The position numbers and the translations under genes are program-made. The notes beneath the pieces were generated by a model. The model did not search any database. It was not told where the DNA came from and was given only the letters and a program-made list of their open reading frames with translations. A stretch of DNA of 20,995 nucleotides from NCBI GenBank assembly GCA_036897485.1, contig JAYMTF010001853.1:1-20995 (forward strand). The letters are read 5' to 3'. Origin of the DNA: Pelargonium nanum. Its lineage: Eukaryota > Streptophyta > Magnoliopsida > Geraniales > Geraniaceae. Shown here one piece after another: positions 1 to 10,159 of the stretch; position 1 is the stretch's first letter; the number at the start of each line of letters is the position of its first letter.

Positions 1-384
1 TGCTGTCCCGTCGCTTATAAAAAAAAAAAAAAGCAAAGAGAAATGAGGAGATATTGACACTTTTTTATCAATAGCTTGTGTTGAACAGAACCTAGCTTGG
101 GAGTCAATGATGAAATTGGGCCTCAATAGGCCTTGTTTCATTTGTAACCGTATGGCCATACTAGTTTTATGTATTTTTTTCTTTCTAAAAGCCTCAAAGT
201 TAATATATATACACACATTCGGATTTTCATTATGTTATGTTAGTCACGTGCAAGTCACAGTTCAAGACTACGAAACCATAGTTTAATTGGATTTTGCATA
301 TAAAATATACTTGAAAATATTTAAAAATCTACACCGTCACTCCTAATGCAAGTCACATATTCATTTCGATCCACGATAAACACT

Positions 385-585
385 CCTATGATGCAAGCAT
401 CAACAACTTGAGACTAAGCAAACGCTTATAGACATGCCACCCCACTCGAACACGTTGGCCTGAACCACCAACGGAGTCAGGTTCGGTGAAATCCAGTTCT
501 TTCGTTATTGGAAGGAGTTGAAAGAGGATTTCAGGATCGAGGCGCTCGAGGGCGACGTCAAAGAGACTCTTGAAGTAGGTGAAAT
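385..585 (-). pseudogene. Decayed BAHD acyltransferase fragment
   Basis: Read on the minus strand, about 475-425 translates to LVVQANVFEWGGMSISVC, which lines up with residues 143-160 of the intact BAHD gene next door (LLVQVNAFECGGMAVGAC, about 10 of 18 identical). Just upstream, in another frame, lies LERLDPEILFQLLP, matching the region of the intact protein that ends in the KFLP at residues 128-131. The two pieces are in different frames, and stops follow where the HxxxD motif should be, so this is a relic. Only about 65 residues' worth of an N-terminal half survives. It lies 3' of the intact gene in the same orientation, which suggests a lost tandem copy. The alignment was made by eye and no other part of the gene was found nearby. 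Confidence 0.6.
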
Positions 586-600
586 AAGTCCGACATCAAA

Positions 601-1098
601 TAAACATAAAATTAAAATGGTCCATAAAATCCTGTCAAAGAAAAATGGTCCATAAAATGTTATAAGTGACAAAATTGACATTTTAATAGTGAAATCTCAA
701 AATATTATGGGTAGCTCATTTGAATTTGAAAACTATTCAATTCATATGGAAAAAACAATAAGTCAAGTAATTTATATTGTTTCATATCTTCTCTCAAAAA
801 TTTCAATTGTTGTGACTTTCTAGAAACATTTTAGCCTACAAACAGTATACTTTCTTAATAAAATTTGGCAATGGTTATCAAAGTTAAACTAACACAAATC
901 AGTTTTAAACACAGAACTTAAATTGTTATTCAATTAATCAAAACACACTAGTAATTACAAATTCACAAGCACAGACAAATCAACTTTACAAACACAAACC
1001 CAGGAAACAAGATTTCACAAACATCCTTCGACCCAAGATTAATTCAAAACTCACAATTATACCAAATGATCACCAATCCTTAAATCAACAAAACACAC
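601..1098. other. AT-rich 3' flank of the BAHD gene
   Basis: No coding potential was seen. It probably holds the 3' UTR and polyadenylation region of the minus-strand BAHD gene. A 17-nt direct repeat (aaaatggtccataaaat) occurs at 614-630 and 642-658. Confidence 0.4.
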
Positions 1099-2442
1099 TT
1101 AATCTGTCCGATCATTCACGGTTGGTTTCGAAGACGCAAATTCAAGAAGCTCGCGGTTGGTTTCGAAGAAGGCCATGTCTTTTTCCGGCAACGTCACTAT
1201 CGCCTCAATCCCTTCGCCGTCTCTCGTATCCATCAACACGACAGCGTTCTTGACATCGGAAATGTTGATCGTCCCGATCCACGCCGCCTTTCCCCACCCA
1301 AAATCGGCGTCGTATAGCCCCATTCTGCACCAGCTGCTGAACATGTAAAAATCTATGTCTTGTCTCATCAGGAACGTTCCATATTTTATTGCGGCCTCGC
1401 AAACCGCCGCCAAAGCACCGTCACTATGCAGTTTTGTCACATAATCTTCCGTCACGTCTCTCACCTTTGTCCTTAGCTGAACAACCATTTTTTGAAGCTC
1501 ATGATCGTGATCTTGACCGGAAACTTCCACGAAATAGGACCCCACCATGTTTCCTAAGGAATATTCCGACAAGGGTGGGTCCATTTTCTTCCGGAGCTCC
1601 ACGGATTGAGCTATAACAGATGGTCGCGTTTTGTGTCCCGCCCTCGAGGTCAACGCGTTGACTATAGATTTCCAAATAAGCGCGGACACAGCCTCCACGC
1701 GCGTGGGCTTCACGACACTCGAGCTGGCTGCTTTGGTTTTGAGGGTAGTGATTTTTTTGCCGTCGAAAACGTACCTCCTCGTGACGCACTTGCACGAGCC
1801 CGCCAGGTCCACCGGGGACCTGCTCACGGAGATGGGAATCGCCGGGAAGCGGGTGGCGATAGCGTTCAAGTCCTTCACCGCCACCGGTTCTCCACGCGCC
1901 GCCGCGGCCCAGCTTTTGAGGAACACGCTCATGGAGAACGCGTCCGTTATTTTGTGCGACACGCACGCGCCAACCGCCATCCCTCCGCACTCGAAGGCGT
2001 TGACCTGAACCAGCAACGCGCGGCCGGACCCACTCCCTGGCGCGAAACTCGGAAGGAATTTACGTAGTACCTTATCGTCGGGGGATCCGAGGATGTCAGA
2101 GAGACGGCACCCGTTGACTTTTGCCTCCACGTACTCAGCGCCTTCATCGTTGCAGTCAACATATAGCTCGTCCTCCAGAACCCTTCCCGCCAGCGGGTAG
2201 AATTGAGCCAATGCTCCGGCGAGCGACGATCGCAGTCTCCGGCTGCGATCGTCGAAACTTTCTTGGCCCTCGCCGGCGGCGAAGAGGAGCACGAGCGGCG
2301 TGTAGATATGGGGAGTGAACTGGTCGTGGACGGAGAGCATGAATTTTCTGAGGTGGTCGGGAGTTGGCGACGACGGCTTGATGGTTTGTGTAGAGACGAT
2401 CTCAGTCTCTACCTCAACCTCGACTAGCTCCTCCTTTACCAT
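1099..2442 (-). CDS. BAHD (HxxxD-type) acyltransferase, vinorine synthase-like
   Basis: A single-exon gene of 447 aa, the usual length for the family. BAHD enzymes transfer an acyl group from acyl-CoA to a hydroxyl or amine of a specialised metabolite in the cytosol. Both hallmark motifs are present: the catalytic HxxxD as HKITD (His163, Asp167) and DFGWG at residues 380-384, near the C-terminus. PLAGR at 83-87, the CGG at 152-154 before the catalytic motif, and SLGNMVGSYFVEV at 295-307 also fit. The length, intronless form and motifs suggest the vinorine synthase/salutaridinol acetyltransferase-like clade; the acceptor and acyl donor cannot be predicted. The start is secure: an in-frame TGA lies three codons upstream and the context AACAATGG is good. 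The coding DNA is visibly more GC-rich than its flanks. No frameshift or missing catalytic residue was seen, so it is probably functional. Confidence 0.93.
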   Translation of the reverse strand: MVKEELVEVEVETEIVSTQTIKPSSPTPDHLRKFMLSVHDQFTPHIYTPLVLLFAAGEGQESFDDRSRRLRSSLAGALAQFYPLAGRVLEDELYVDCNDEGAEYVEAKVNGCRLSDILGSPDDKVLRKFLPSFAPGSGSGRALLVQVNAFECGGMAVGACVSHKITDAFSMSVFLKSWAAAARGEPVAVKDLNAIATRFPAIPISVSRSPVDLAGSCKCVTRRYVFDGKKITTLKTKAASSSVVKPTRVEAVSALIWKSIVNALTSRAGHKTRPSVIAQSVELRKKMDPPLSEYSLGNMVGSYFVEVSGQDHDHELQKMVVQLRTKVRDVTEDYVTKLHSDGALAAVCEAAIKYGTFLMRQDIDFYMFSSWCRMGLYDADFGWGKAAWIGTINISDVKNAVVLMDTRDGEGIEAIVTLPEKDMAFFETNRELLEFASSKPTVNDRTD

Positions 2443-2524
2443 TGTTAAGCCTCAGGTGGGTCTGGGTCTGGTTCTGTTTCTGGTTACGGTTAATAAATGT
2501 TGTAGGAGAGGTGTCAAGTTGGTG

Positions 2525-2556
2525 ACGTGGCAGCTGGTGTCAGAAGTTTCCACGTA
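2525..2556. promoter_or_regulatory. Pair of ACGT-core (ABRE/G-box-like) sites before the BAHD gene
   Basis: ACGTGGC at 2525-2531 (plus) and CCACGTA at 2550-2556 (ACGTGG on the minus strand) are two ACGT-core elements 25 bases apart and about 85-115 bases upstream of the BAHD start codon. Such elements bind bZIP factors and often mark ABA or stress response. Depending on the true start site they lie in the core promoter or the leader. Confidence 0.35.
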
Positions 2557-2604
2557 TGCGATAGTGTCAACTTTCAATATTGTCTACGTTAGCAGTTACA
2601 TACA

Positions 2605-2616
2605 TATATATATACA
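2605..2616 (-). promoter_or_regulatory. Possible TATA element of the BAHD gene
   Basis: A TATATATATATG run lies about 165 bases upstream of the ATG on the minus strand. It would place transcription start near 2575-2585 and give a leader of about 135 bases. TA-rich runs are common in this DNA, so this is tentative. Confidence 0.35.
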
Positions 2617-3395
2617 TTTACATGCAGCGATAGCGCCAAAAGCTGGCAATTGCCATTCTTGTGCTTGAAGCAAAGTTATTTGGTTCATGTAATGTTTCGG
2701 TACGCGTAATGTTAGAATATTAACATTTGAAACGAGAATTTTTTTTCGGACAATTCGTTGTATTTCACGTTTTTGATCAGAAATCGCTACTCAATAGCAT
2801 TTTCTAGTAACTTACCTCAAGTGGATTAGTTTACGAACATGAGTGCATTGTTATTATAATTTATTTAGTGCAAATTAAAGGGTACTTATATATTTTGGGA
2901 TATGGTGTAGCTTATGCTATTATTGTGTATAGTTCGTGCCAAAACCTGGTTATGTACTAATTAATCAATGACTCGTCCGTTTTCTAAGTAATATATGTTA
3001 GTCTGTGGGTGCTATAAAAACGAGTGGTTTTGGGATGAGAACCAAGATTATCATTTTGGCCTATTTTAGGTGATTCTATAATATTTATGGACATATATTT
3101 TAGATTACTATCTGTATTTCTTCGGCTTAAAGTTATAACCTTTTATAGGTAAAGTTTGGATTAAAAAATGAAAAAAGAAAAATTATATGAAGAATCGTAC
3201 GTACGAGAACGAGTTTCGTGTTTGGATTAAAGGATAGGCCGTTTTTTTTTTTTGGAAAAATAATTAAAATACAAGTCAATTCCATTATTAGGAATGGAGA
3301 TGTTAAAAAAATTGGGCCACTTGAATAAATAATTTCCAAATATGATTATTTTAAAAATAATAGTAAAATAAATGTAAGTATTATAAATTGAAAAT
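2617..3395. other. Intergenic, AT-rich, no gene seen
   Basis: Upstream of the BAHD gene. It has many stops in all frames and only short chance ORFs. Apart from the proposed promoter sites at its left end I see no structured element. Confidence 0.4.
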
Positions 3396-3396
3396 G

Positions 3397-3525
3397 AAGC
3401 CATGAATGAGGTGATAACACTTCATTAATATTCACGGATCTGGGCGGGTCGCTCCGCTCCCACCAATTCACTTGGGTGGGTATGGATTAAATTAATGAGG
3501 TGTCATCACCTCATTGGTTTGGCTT
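3397..3525. mobile_element. Small fold-back element (MITE-like)
   Basis: A 24-nt arm at 3405-3428 (aatgaggtgataacacttcattaa) pairs with 3492-3515 (ttaatgaggtgtcatcacctcatt) at 22 of 24 positions. The arms extend outwards, less perfectly, to an aagcca/tggctt pair. The interior is unusually GC-rich for this area and contains a nested cccacc...gggtgg hairpin; a further ggctta..taagcc hairpin lies just outside at about 3522-3536. No ORF is present. This fits a short non-autonomous inverted-repeat transposon. No clear target-site duplication was identified, so the superfamily is not assigned. Confidence 0.5.
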
Positions 3526-3539
3526 AGCCTAAGCCAAAA

Positions 3540-6530
3540 ATTATATGGCTTAAATTCCTTATTCTCATTGAAAATACAAAATATGTCTTAATTTATAGAA
3601 ATTCACTTGAAAATAGACTAACATGGTCTATAAAATTTGAGATAAATTCAAAATAAAATGATGAATCTTGAATAACAACCCGACATATATGATATAATCA
3701 CTCTTCTATAAATTTTTGACACTTAATGTTTAGTTTGTGAACATATTGTAATGCATATAGCACACTTTTCTTTTTGTTCTTTTTGCTCTTCCAATCAAAC
3801 AAGCATGCTTGGAGTTTCTTTTTTACATGCATGTATATAAAAATCCAAATAGCCACAAGTCAACGAAAATAGAGACAAAATTATTGAGTAATGTGTAATG
3901 GGATAAGCGTGAGGAACATATAAACTTTAATTAATTATAGATCCGGTTAAGGTGGAAGAGCTTCAAGAACACTACAGATATGCATTTGCTGTAAATCTCT
4001 CATAAATATTGTTGCTTATTTGCCACTTCCATTCATATTATTAGTATAAGCAACACTTTCATATATTTACATTCAAGCATGTGATGCAATGAGTTTTAAT
4101 TAAGGAACAAAAATTCTAAGCCAATGGATCAAAATTGAAGAAGAATTATGAGTGCATTTCATCTTTTTTTTAATGTGAGTTGCTAAACTGTTCGTTTGTT
4201 AGCATGAGATCATTTTTGCTGTATTATTATTTTGATGTCATTTTCAATCATGTGATTGCGTCCTCATTCGGACAACCCATATATACCTAAGTTAGACTTT
4301 GTCTAGTGATTATATAGTATACTTTCTAGGAAAATGTGTTTATCCCATTTTATCTGTTATGTCTTATTTAGATCGTTGTCGTTTTAATTGTTTTGTCTTT
4401 CGTTTACCTAGCTAGTGTGGATGAGTGTAGTAGAACGCTTTATCTTTCTATCTCCCCAACAAATTCAATGAACACAATTTCTCCATCAGTCGGTGCAAAC
4501 AAATTTCTTACACGAGAAATGGTTTGCACAAAAAATTAAAAAAAATTGTTTCAAAATAAGTCTTTAATAAAATTGTGAAACGATACTGAATTTTGTGCCC
4601 AATAGTTCATTTGGTTGAATATGAATACAATGCTAATGATACACTCCATTAATTACTTTTTCAAATAGCATTTGGTAGGTACATTGGCACAAGATGCCAA
4701 AATTCTTTGCTACATGTTCAAGTAACTGACTATGATATTTTTATTTATAAAAATACAGAGTTGCTTCTTTTTATGTTTCAAAATTACCAATTGTTGGATA
4801 GAAGATTTGCAAAAGGTTACAGCTCACTGATGAATCTTTTGTTTTCCCACCTCAATTTAACAAAAAAGACAGTTGGGTTTCAAGAAGTTACTTGTATCCA
4901 TCAGCCTAGCTAACTGAGCTAGCTCCTAAATTTCAACAACTTTCTTGTATCCATCAATCAGCAAAACAGAGCAAGCCAATGACACAGAATCTTGTGTAAA
5001 AGAGTAGCATTTTTTTTACGCCACGTACCAGCTCTGTTTTGCACTTGCATGCATGGCTGGAGCTTGGTTGCTGTGTTTTGTCAGCTCGTTTCTTGATGAA
5101 TGTGGTTAATTAGTGTAAAGATGCATCCAATGACTCATGTAAACGTAGCTTCAACAACAAGCAACAGGGTCAAGCTAGTGCCTCGTGAGTCTCAGGATCT
5201 AGCTTCAATTGGAACATAGTTTTTTGAGAATGTCTGACACAATCTGATTCACTCCAGCCTCGGCCTAATTGGATAATGCCATTTTTGAATTGTCCACAGA
5301 AACATCATTGATCTTTTATCGTTTGAGTTGATACTCCAAGAGTTCTCATGACAACCTGATGGGATGTTTTAGCTTCCAAGTATCTAATCCGGTAAAACAA
5401 GACTTATCTCAACTGTAACTTCTCTGATGCCTAAGTTGAATCCCGACAGTGAATCAATGTTGTAAGCACCAAATATAGTAAAGTGAGCTTACCTCTTCTT
5501 GTTTGTGCTAAAATATTTACTGAAATATTATCTCATTTACAACTGTCATTTCACATTTGTCACTATATGAACGCTTTTTACTAATAGGCTTTATTATAGG
5601 CCAACAACTCATTACCCTCCAAGCCATTTCGGAGTGTTTGGTGCTTTTGTGTAAGAGATTTCGAGAAGGCTCTCTCCTTGTTGCTCCTCCAGGTTTCATC
5701 CCGAACATTCTCTCAAGAAAAGAGTCTGATGGTCTTTCTCTCGGGGGATTTCATCCCCACCTAACACTAGCCAGTAGACACTTTCAGACTATAGCTTTCT
5801 TTCATTTTCAAGGCTCATTACACAAATCACTGTCAAATTGCATTTTATTGCTAACTCATAGATCATGAACCCAATAGGTTCACAATGAAATATTGTGTAG
5901 CTGACACTTGACAATCTTTTACAGTTTCAAGTTTGACATGGCATTGTACAATCACAGAAGAACCTACAATTAGTTGATAAACCTTCAACAAATTTGTCTG
6001 ATATTTTGGCTGCCCAGAAAAGATAAGGAGCCAAATCCAAGGAAATAAAGCTCAAGCTCTAATTAAACTCAAGTCCCATTTCATGATCATCTTTCCATTC
6101 AATACCCATCCAATTTATCATTACTTATAAACAGGAACAAGCAAACCAACATAAGGTTTCAGTAATACACGCATTCGCAAGATGAAAATATATACGTACA
6201 CTACATACATGCATACGAGAATGGACAGCTCAATTTGTACTACCAGAACCTACTGACATATTAAATCAAAGAGTGTAAATTACCTTTCATTTCTAGCTCC
6301 TTCATCTAAAGACATAAGAAGATCAAAGATATGAAAGCCAAAATCACTGGTTGTCTTCACCATGAACGCCGAGTGTAGCTTCTTTCTCACATTTATCGTA
6401 TACCCCCATATATATAATACATGTGCAAATGCAATTCATTCAACTCTCAAAGTACACTACCACCTTAATCCTTCCACACAACCCGAAAAAGATTTTCAGA
6501 TCGTAAGGGATATTGGCGCATATATTCTTT
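3540..6530. other. Long intergenic stretch between BAHD and PP2A B' genes
   Basis: Mostly AT-rich with no convincing exon on either strand. The last part, up to 6530, should include the 3' UTR of PP2A B' copy A. The interval 5540-5870 is less AT-rich and has a 103-codon open frame on the plus strand with no recognisable domain; it may be transposon-derived, but I could not identify it. Confidence 0.4.
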
Positions 6531-9020
6531 TTATAACTTTCCAGTAGGTGAATGGGTGGGAATACCGCGCTGAACTAGAACAGCTTCATTACTTGCAGCT
6601 TTTGTCGCAGCAATTTCTTCTAACCGTTTCCAGGCGGCTTCATGTTTTTCTTTGGTCTCTTCTTCTTTTGCTTCAGATTCCTGGAACTGCTGCAAGCACT
6701 CTTCAAATAACTCAGGATCAATGTCAGAGAAGACCTTGCGGACATTGAGTGTTAAGCTCTGGACCACCTGATTCCAGTGACTACGACCATTTTTCTCCAA
6801 TGCAGGGAAAATTATGGGTAGAATAACTTGGCGGTTTTGTCTGATTAAGTTCTCAATGTGTTCATTGTTCCACAAGTACAAAGCCCTTTCTGCCACCTAT
6901 AAACGCAAACACAAGAAAGATCAGCGGGTGAATTAGTTTTAACTCAGATAGGCATTAGATGAAAGGGCGCCATTAGAAATCTAAAACGAGTACATATACA
7001 TGATAATAAATAATCCTTCAGAATGGAATTTGAGGCATAAAAGTGTTTCTTTTAACCAAAACCTAAATTTACAGAACATGAATCCTTCAGAAATATTCCA
7101 ATAAACCATAATTTGAAGCATTTACAGCTGACATAGCCCACTTCAAGATTGGCATGCTGCTGCAAATGACAACTGGAATCTAAAGCATCGGCGAATATAA
7201 GAACAATTCTCAAATTATTCAAATAGGACTAAATAGTACAGCTTGATCTTCAAGAACATTTCCCCTTTTTTAAACTTATTATTATATATGTAAATAAGAA
7301 GCTAAATTGGTCCAATGGCTGCAGAGATGATAAATTGATAATCCACATAACTTCCGCAAGTGCTGAAGAAAATAACTAATATAAACACAAACAGATTGTG
7401 ATAATTTTAAAGCTTCTAAAACAACCTCAATTAGTAATATATCAATTCTTAATTTTACTATCCCATTTTTTATGGTCTAGAAGTTTCCAACAAGATGCAC
7501 CAGGGAGTGATTTGTCGTTATTACTGTTTCTTGCTGACCCTGATGGACTGTTTTCCTAGCATTGCTTAGCAGGAAGAAGGTGAATCTATTCCTATTCCCA
7601 TTTTTTCACCACCCATAACTAATTCTCTGGATGACAAAAGAATTGACCTCTCTAAGCACAGCAGATGCTAAAACAATCCTAATAATACAAAATGGAAAAA
7701 TCAAACAAACTACAATCAGTTATAGCAGTAAAGCTTGGGTGGAAACTTAGATACTCTAGTTCTCACATTTGACAAAGAAAGGTTGCTAGTGCATTTGTAG
7801 CGGAAGCAATAAGAAACCATGAGGTAGACAAACATTAAACATATGGTTGCTCGTACCTGAAAGTGTGAACTGCTCATGCAACGTGCAATTTGGCGGAACA
7901 GGGGCACCATACATTTTTGAAACTCGGGTGGTTGAGTTGCTTCCAAAATTTCCTCCAGCTCACTGAGGAACATGACCTCTTTTGAGCTATTAATGATTGG
8001 CCAATACTTCAGTAGACCTCTTATAACTGTATCTGCAAGCTTGCAGTCTTTCTCCACAAATTGTGTAATACAGTATGATAACTGCTGGTGATACATAGGT
8101 AAGCATTTTGGTTTGTGGAGAGGAATTAGAGCACGAACAAGGAATAACTTGTGTTCTTCTTTCAGTGGCAGAGCAAAACCATTTACTATACTGCCCAAAA
8201 CCTCTAAAAGCTCAGCAATGCCATTGTGCTTCTCTGTTTCGAAGATAAAGCGAAAGAAAATATTGTTGATAGCTTTCCTAATGAATGGGCGATGCACCAT
8301 AAACTTTCCATAGATGCGATGAAGTATCGTTTTCAGATACTCCCTCTCTCTAGGATCCTCAGAATCAAAGAGATCTAACAACTTGAGAACAAAAGCATGA
8401 TCAATGTACCTCTTAGCCAATTTTGCATCCATCTCAGGTGAGGCGACAAACCTCAGTAGAAATTCATACACGATTTGCAAGTGAGGCCATGCAGGGTCCA
8501 TTGAAGGCTCATCTTCTTCCAAATCATAGGCCTCCAGAACCTTGTTTTCACGGGGGTGAGGGGTGAGTGACCTAAATAGGTTCAAGGATACCATCTTCAC
8601 AACTTCTTGAATGGCAGTCTCAGGAAATTTCCCATTTGCAGAAGTAACATAATCCACAAGCTCAAGCAATGTTTGACGCTTAATGTCCTTTTCTTTCAGG
8701 TTCATTGTTGGGTCAATGAAGTCAAAAATGACACAACACAAGTTCAGCTTTCTGATAAACAAGCTCTGCTTATCAGAGCCTGATACGTCCCGTAAAGCAG
8801 GCAATGGTTCAAAGGTAGCACTTACCAAATTTCCATTTGATTTCGAGATACCAACTTGAAAAAGTTTATTGTTCAAGTCCACTGGCTTTTCACAGGAAAA
8901 ATCACAGTTCCTTGAACTGCTGGAAATTTGTGAAGAAGGGGCTGATGAACCCCCAAATTCCCTATTCTCCACCGACTTCGAAGGCTTCCTCGGAAGCCTC
9001 CCAAGAATTTGCTTGATCAT
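6531..9020 (-). CDS. PP2A B' (B56) regulatory subunit, tandem copy A
   Basis: Two coding exons, 9020-7857 and 6896-6531, give 509 aa, the normal length for plant B' subunits. B' subunits join the A scaffold and C catalytic subunits of protein phosphatase 2A and select substrates. Residues 1-16 ([16 protein letters not shown]) are the basic start typical of plant B' eta/theta-type proteins. A variable Ser/Asn-rich stretch follows to about 70, and the B56 HEAT-repeat domain runs from about 85 to 495. HRIYGKF and the following [16 protein letters not shown] and KYWP are conserved. By comparison with human B56 gamma, the His, Arg and Tyr of HRIY line the LxxIxE-binding groove. The intron falls in phase 0 at HFQ|VAERAL, with donor CAG|GTACGA and acceptor ATAG|GTGGCA. 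An upstream in-frame GTG at 9026 is not the likely start; ATG at 9020 is. The C-terminus ends in TGKL, unlike the paralogue at 10953-14463. A 5'-UTR intron is likely. Confidence 0.93.
6897..7856 (-). other. Intron in PP2A B' copy A
   Basis: A 960-bp GT..AG intron in phase 0 between HFQ and VAERAL. It is AT-rich; no embedded gene was seen. Reading through from the first exon adds about 45 unrelated residues before a stop. Confidence 0.88.
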
Positions 9021-9128
9021 AATCACAAATTAGTAACAGTTAATCTCCAAAGCAGCAAGTTCCAGGGACTACTCAGAAGCAATAGCCCATTTGGAGCATG
9101 TTTTATCTCACTTTGAAGCACACAAAAA

Positions 9129-9200
9129 TTACCCCTCCAAGCTTTCATAGAAAATCCAGACCCAATTCCATAAACTGAAGTACCAGATATACTCTCTCAT
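9129..9200 (-). other. uORF in the leader of PP2A B' copy A
   Basis: ATG at 9200 opens a 23-codon reading frame rich in aromatic residues (starts MREYIWYF) ending with TAA at 9129, about 110 bases before the main ATG. A second uORF of eight codons lies at 9073-9099. Both remain in the mRNA if the leader intron ends at 9265. They could dampen translation. Confidence 0.35.
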
Positions 9201-9264
9201 TTCCAGATAGAGATCAACCAAACAATTAAAACCCCAAGAATTTTCAAAAAAATTCTCTTTACTT

Positions 9265-9389
9265 CTGCAAAATACAAACACAGAAACTGACACCCTTTGA
9301 CTTGAATTTACAAACCCATATCTAGAAACTTGAAAATCACTCCCAACCAAACACCACTAACACTTCATCAATTCAAGTAAATTACATAC
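9265..9389 (-). other. Probable 5'-UTR intron of PP2A B' copy A
   Basis: On the minus strand a strong donor (CTTCTG|GTATGT) at 9390/9389 faces a pyrimidine-rich acceptor (TATTTTGCAG|AAG) ending at 9265, giving a 125-bp leader intron. A further acceptor (GGCTGTTTCAG|ATCGC) ends at 9447, so the leader may contain another small exon at 9390-9446. The splice sites were chosen by eye, without transcript evidence. Confidence 0.4.
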
Positions 9390-9904
9390 CAGAAGCTCCT
9401 ATCTTTAGCTGAGCTGGTTCAGTTGATAACGAGATCTGGGTGCGATCTGAAACAGCCAAAAAAGAACATTTTTTTACAAACTAAAACACAAAAAAGCAAG
9501 AACAAAACAAGCAAATTAGATAAAATAAAGCTTAAAAAGGAAAGAATATCAGAAAAAGAAGCAAACCCAGAAGAGACGCAAATGTTTTGTTGACTCCACA
9601 GTCAGTCACAGAAGCTATGGTAGCTTCAAAGAGAAGTGGAGGTACACAAAAAAGGCAGAGCTTTTAATACTTTTTCTTCAACTTTTGCAAGAAAATTATG
9701 CTATCCGTAAATAGAAGTATGGATTATCCGAACCAATCAGAAAATTTTCTTATATGAATGTAAAAAAAAGTAAGGAAAATGAATTAAAGAGACGGCTTGA
9801 TTTGAGGTTAGATACTGTTTGATTATGCTCCGATCTCTGCCGGAACACCAATTGCCAGATCAGACGACTTATGGGGTCCACGAACTCCACGTCATCTTAA
9901 CTGA

Positions 9905-9972
9905 TACAGGCCCAATTATATGGGCCTTTTTTAGGTTAGTTGAGCCCAATATAATATGTAAGTTCAGCCCAT
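9905..9972. promoter_or_regulatory. Cluster of TGGGC(C/T) site II-like motifs upstream of PP2A B' copy A
   Basis: aggcccaattatatgggcct at about 9907-9926 is an inverted pair of TGGGCCT-type sites, followed by gcccaa (about 9944) and gcccat (about 9967). Site II elements (TGGGCY) bind TCP factors and are common in promoters of growth-linked genes. They lie roughly 300 bp beyond the presumed start of the copy A transcript. Confidence 0.35.
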
Positions 9973-10061
9973 ATAGAACATTGGTGCGATATTTTGACCT
10001 CGTTCGAGTGGAAACACTTTGTTGATGTCGTCATATAGAACATTAGTAGATGTAAGAGTGC

Positions 10062-10159
10062 GATTCACTTAATTTTTACTATACAAAAAGGAAACACACA
10101 TTAAGTGGTGACCAATGTGTCACACTAAAATTCACTTTCAGCGTAAAAATAAGTGAATC
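10062..10159. mobile_element. Small fold-back element (MITE-like)
   Basis: The arm gattcacttaatttttac at 10062-10079 pairs with gtaaaaataagtgaatc at 10143-10159, with a single-base gap. Nested inside is acacatt (10096-10102) against aatgtgt (10114-10120). The whole would fold into a long hairpin of about 100 nt. There is no coding capacity. It lies in the spacer between the two tandem PP2A B' genes. No target-site duplication was recognised. Confidence 0.45.

Noticed and set aside
1157..2427. Several open frames of 63-163 codons overlapping the BAHD gene on both strands
   Set aside because: They are shadows of the GC-rich BAHD coding sequence, with no motif of their own.
4707..4913. 68-codon ORF, plus strand
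   Set aside because: Short, AT-rich, no motif and no splice context.
7716..7856. C-terminal extension of the first exon of copy A (about 46 residues)
   Set aside because: It is intron read-through after the donor at 7857/7856; the conserved protein continues in the exon at 6896.
9021..9026. Extended N-terminus of PP2A B' copy A from 9026
   Set aside because: The codon there is GTG; the ATG at 9020 gives the family-typical start MIKQIL.
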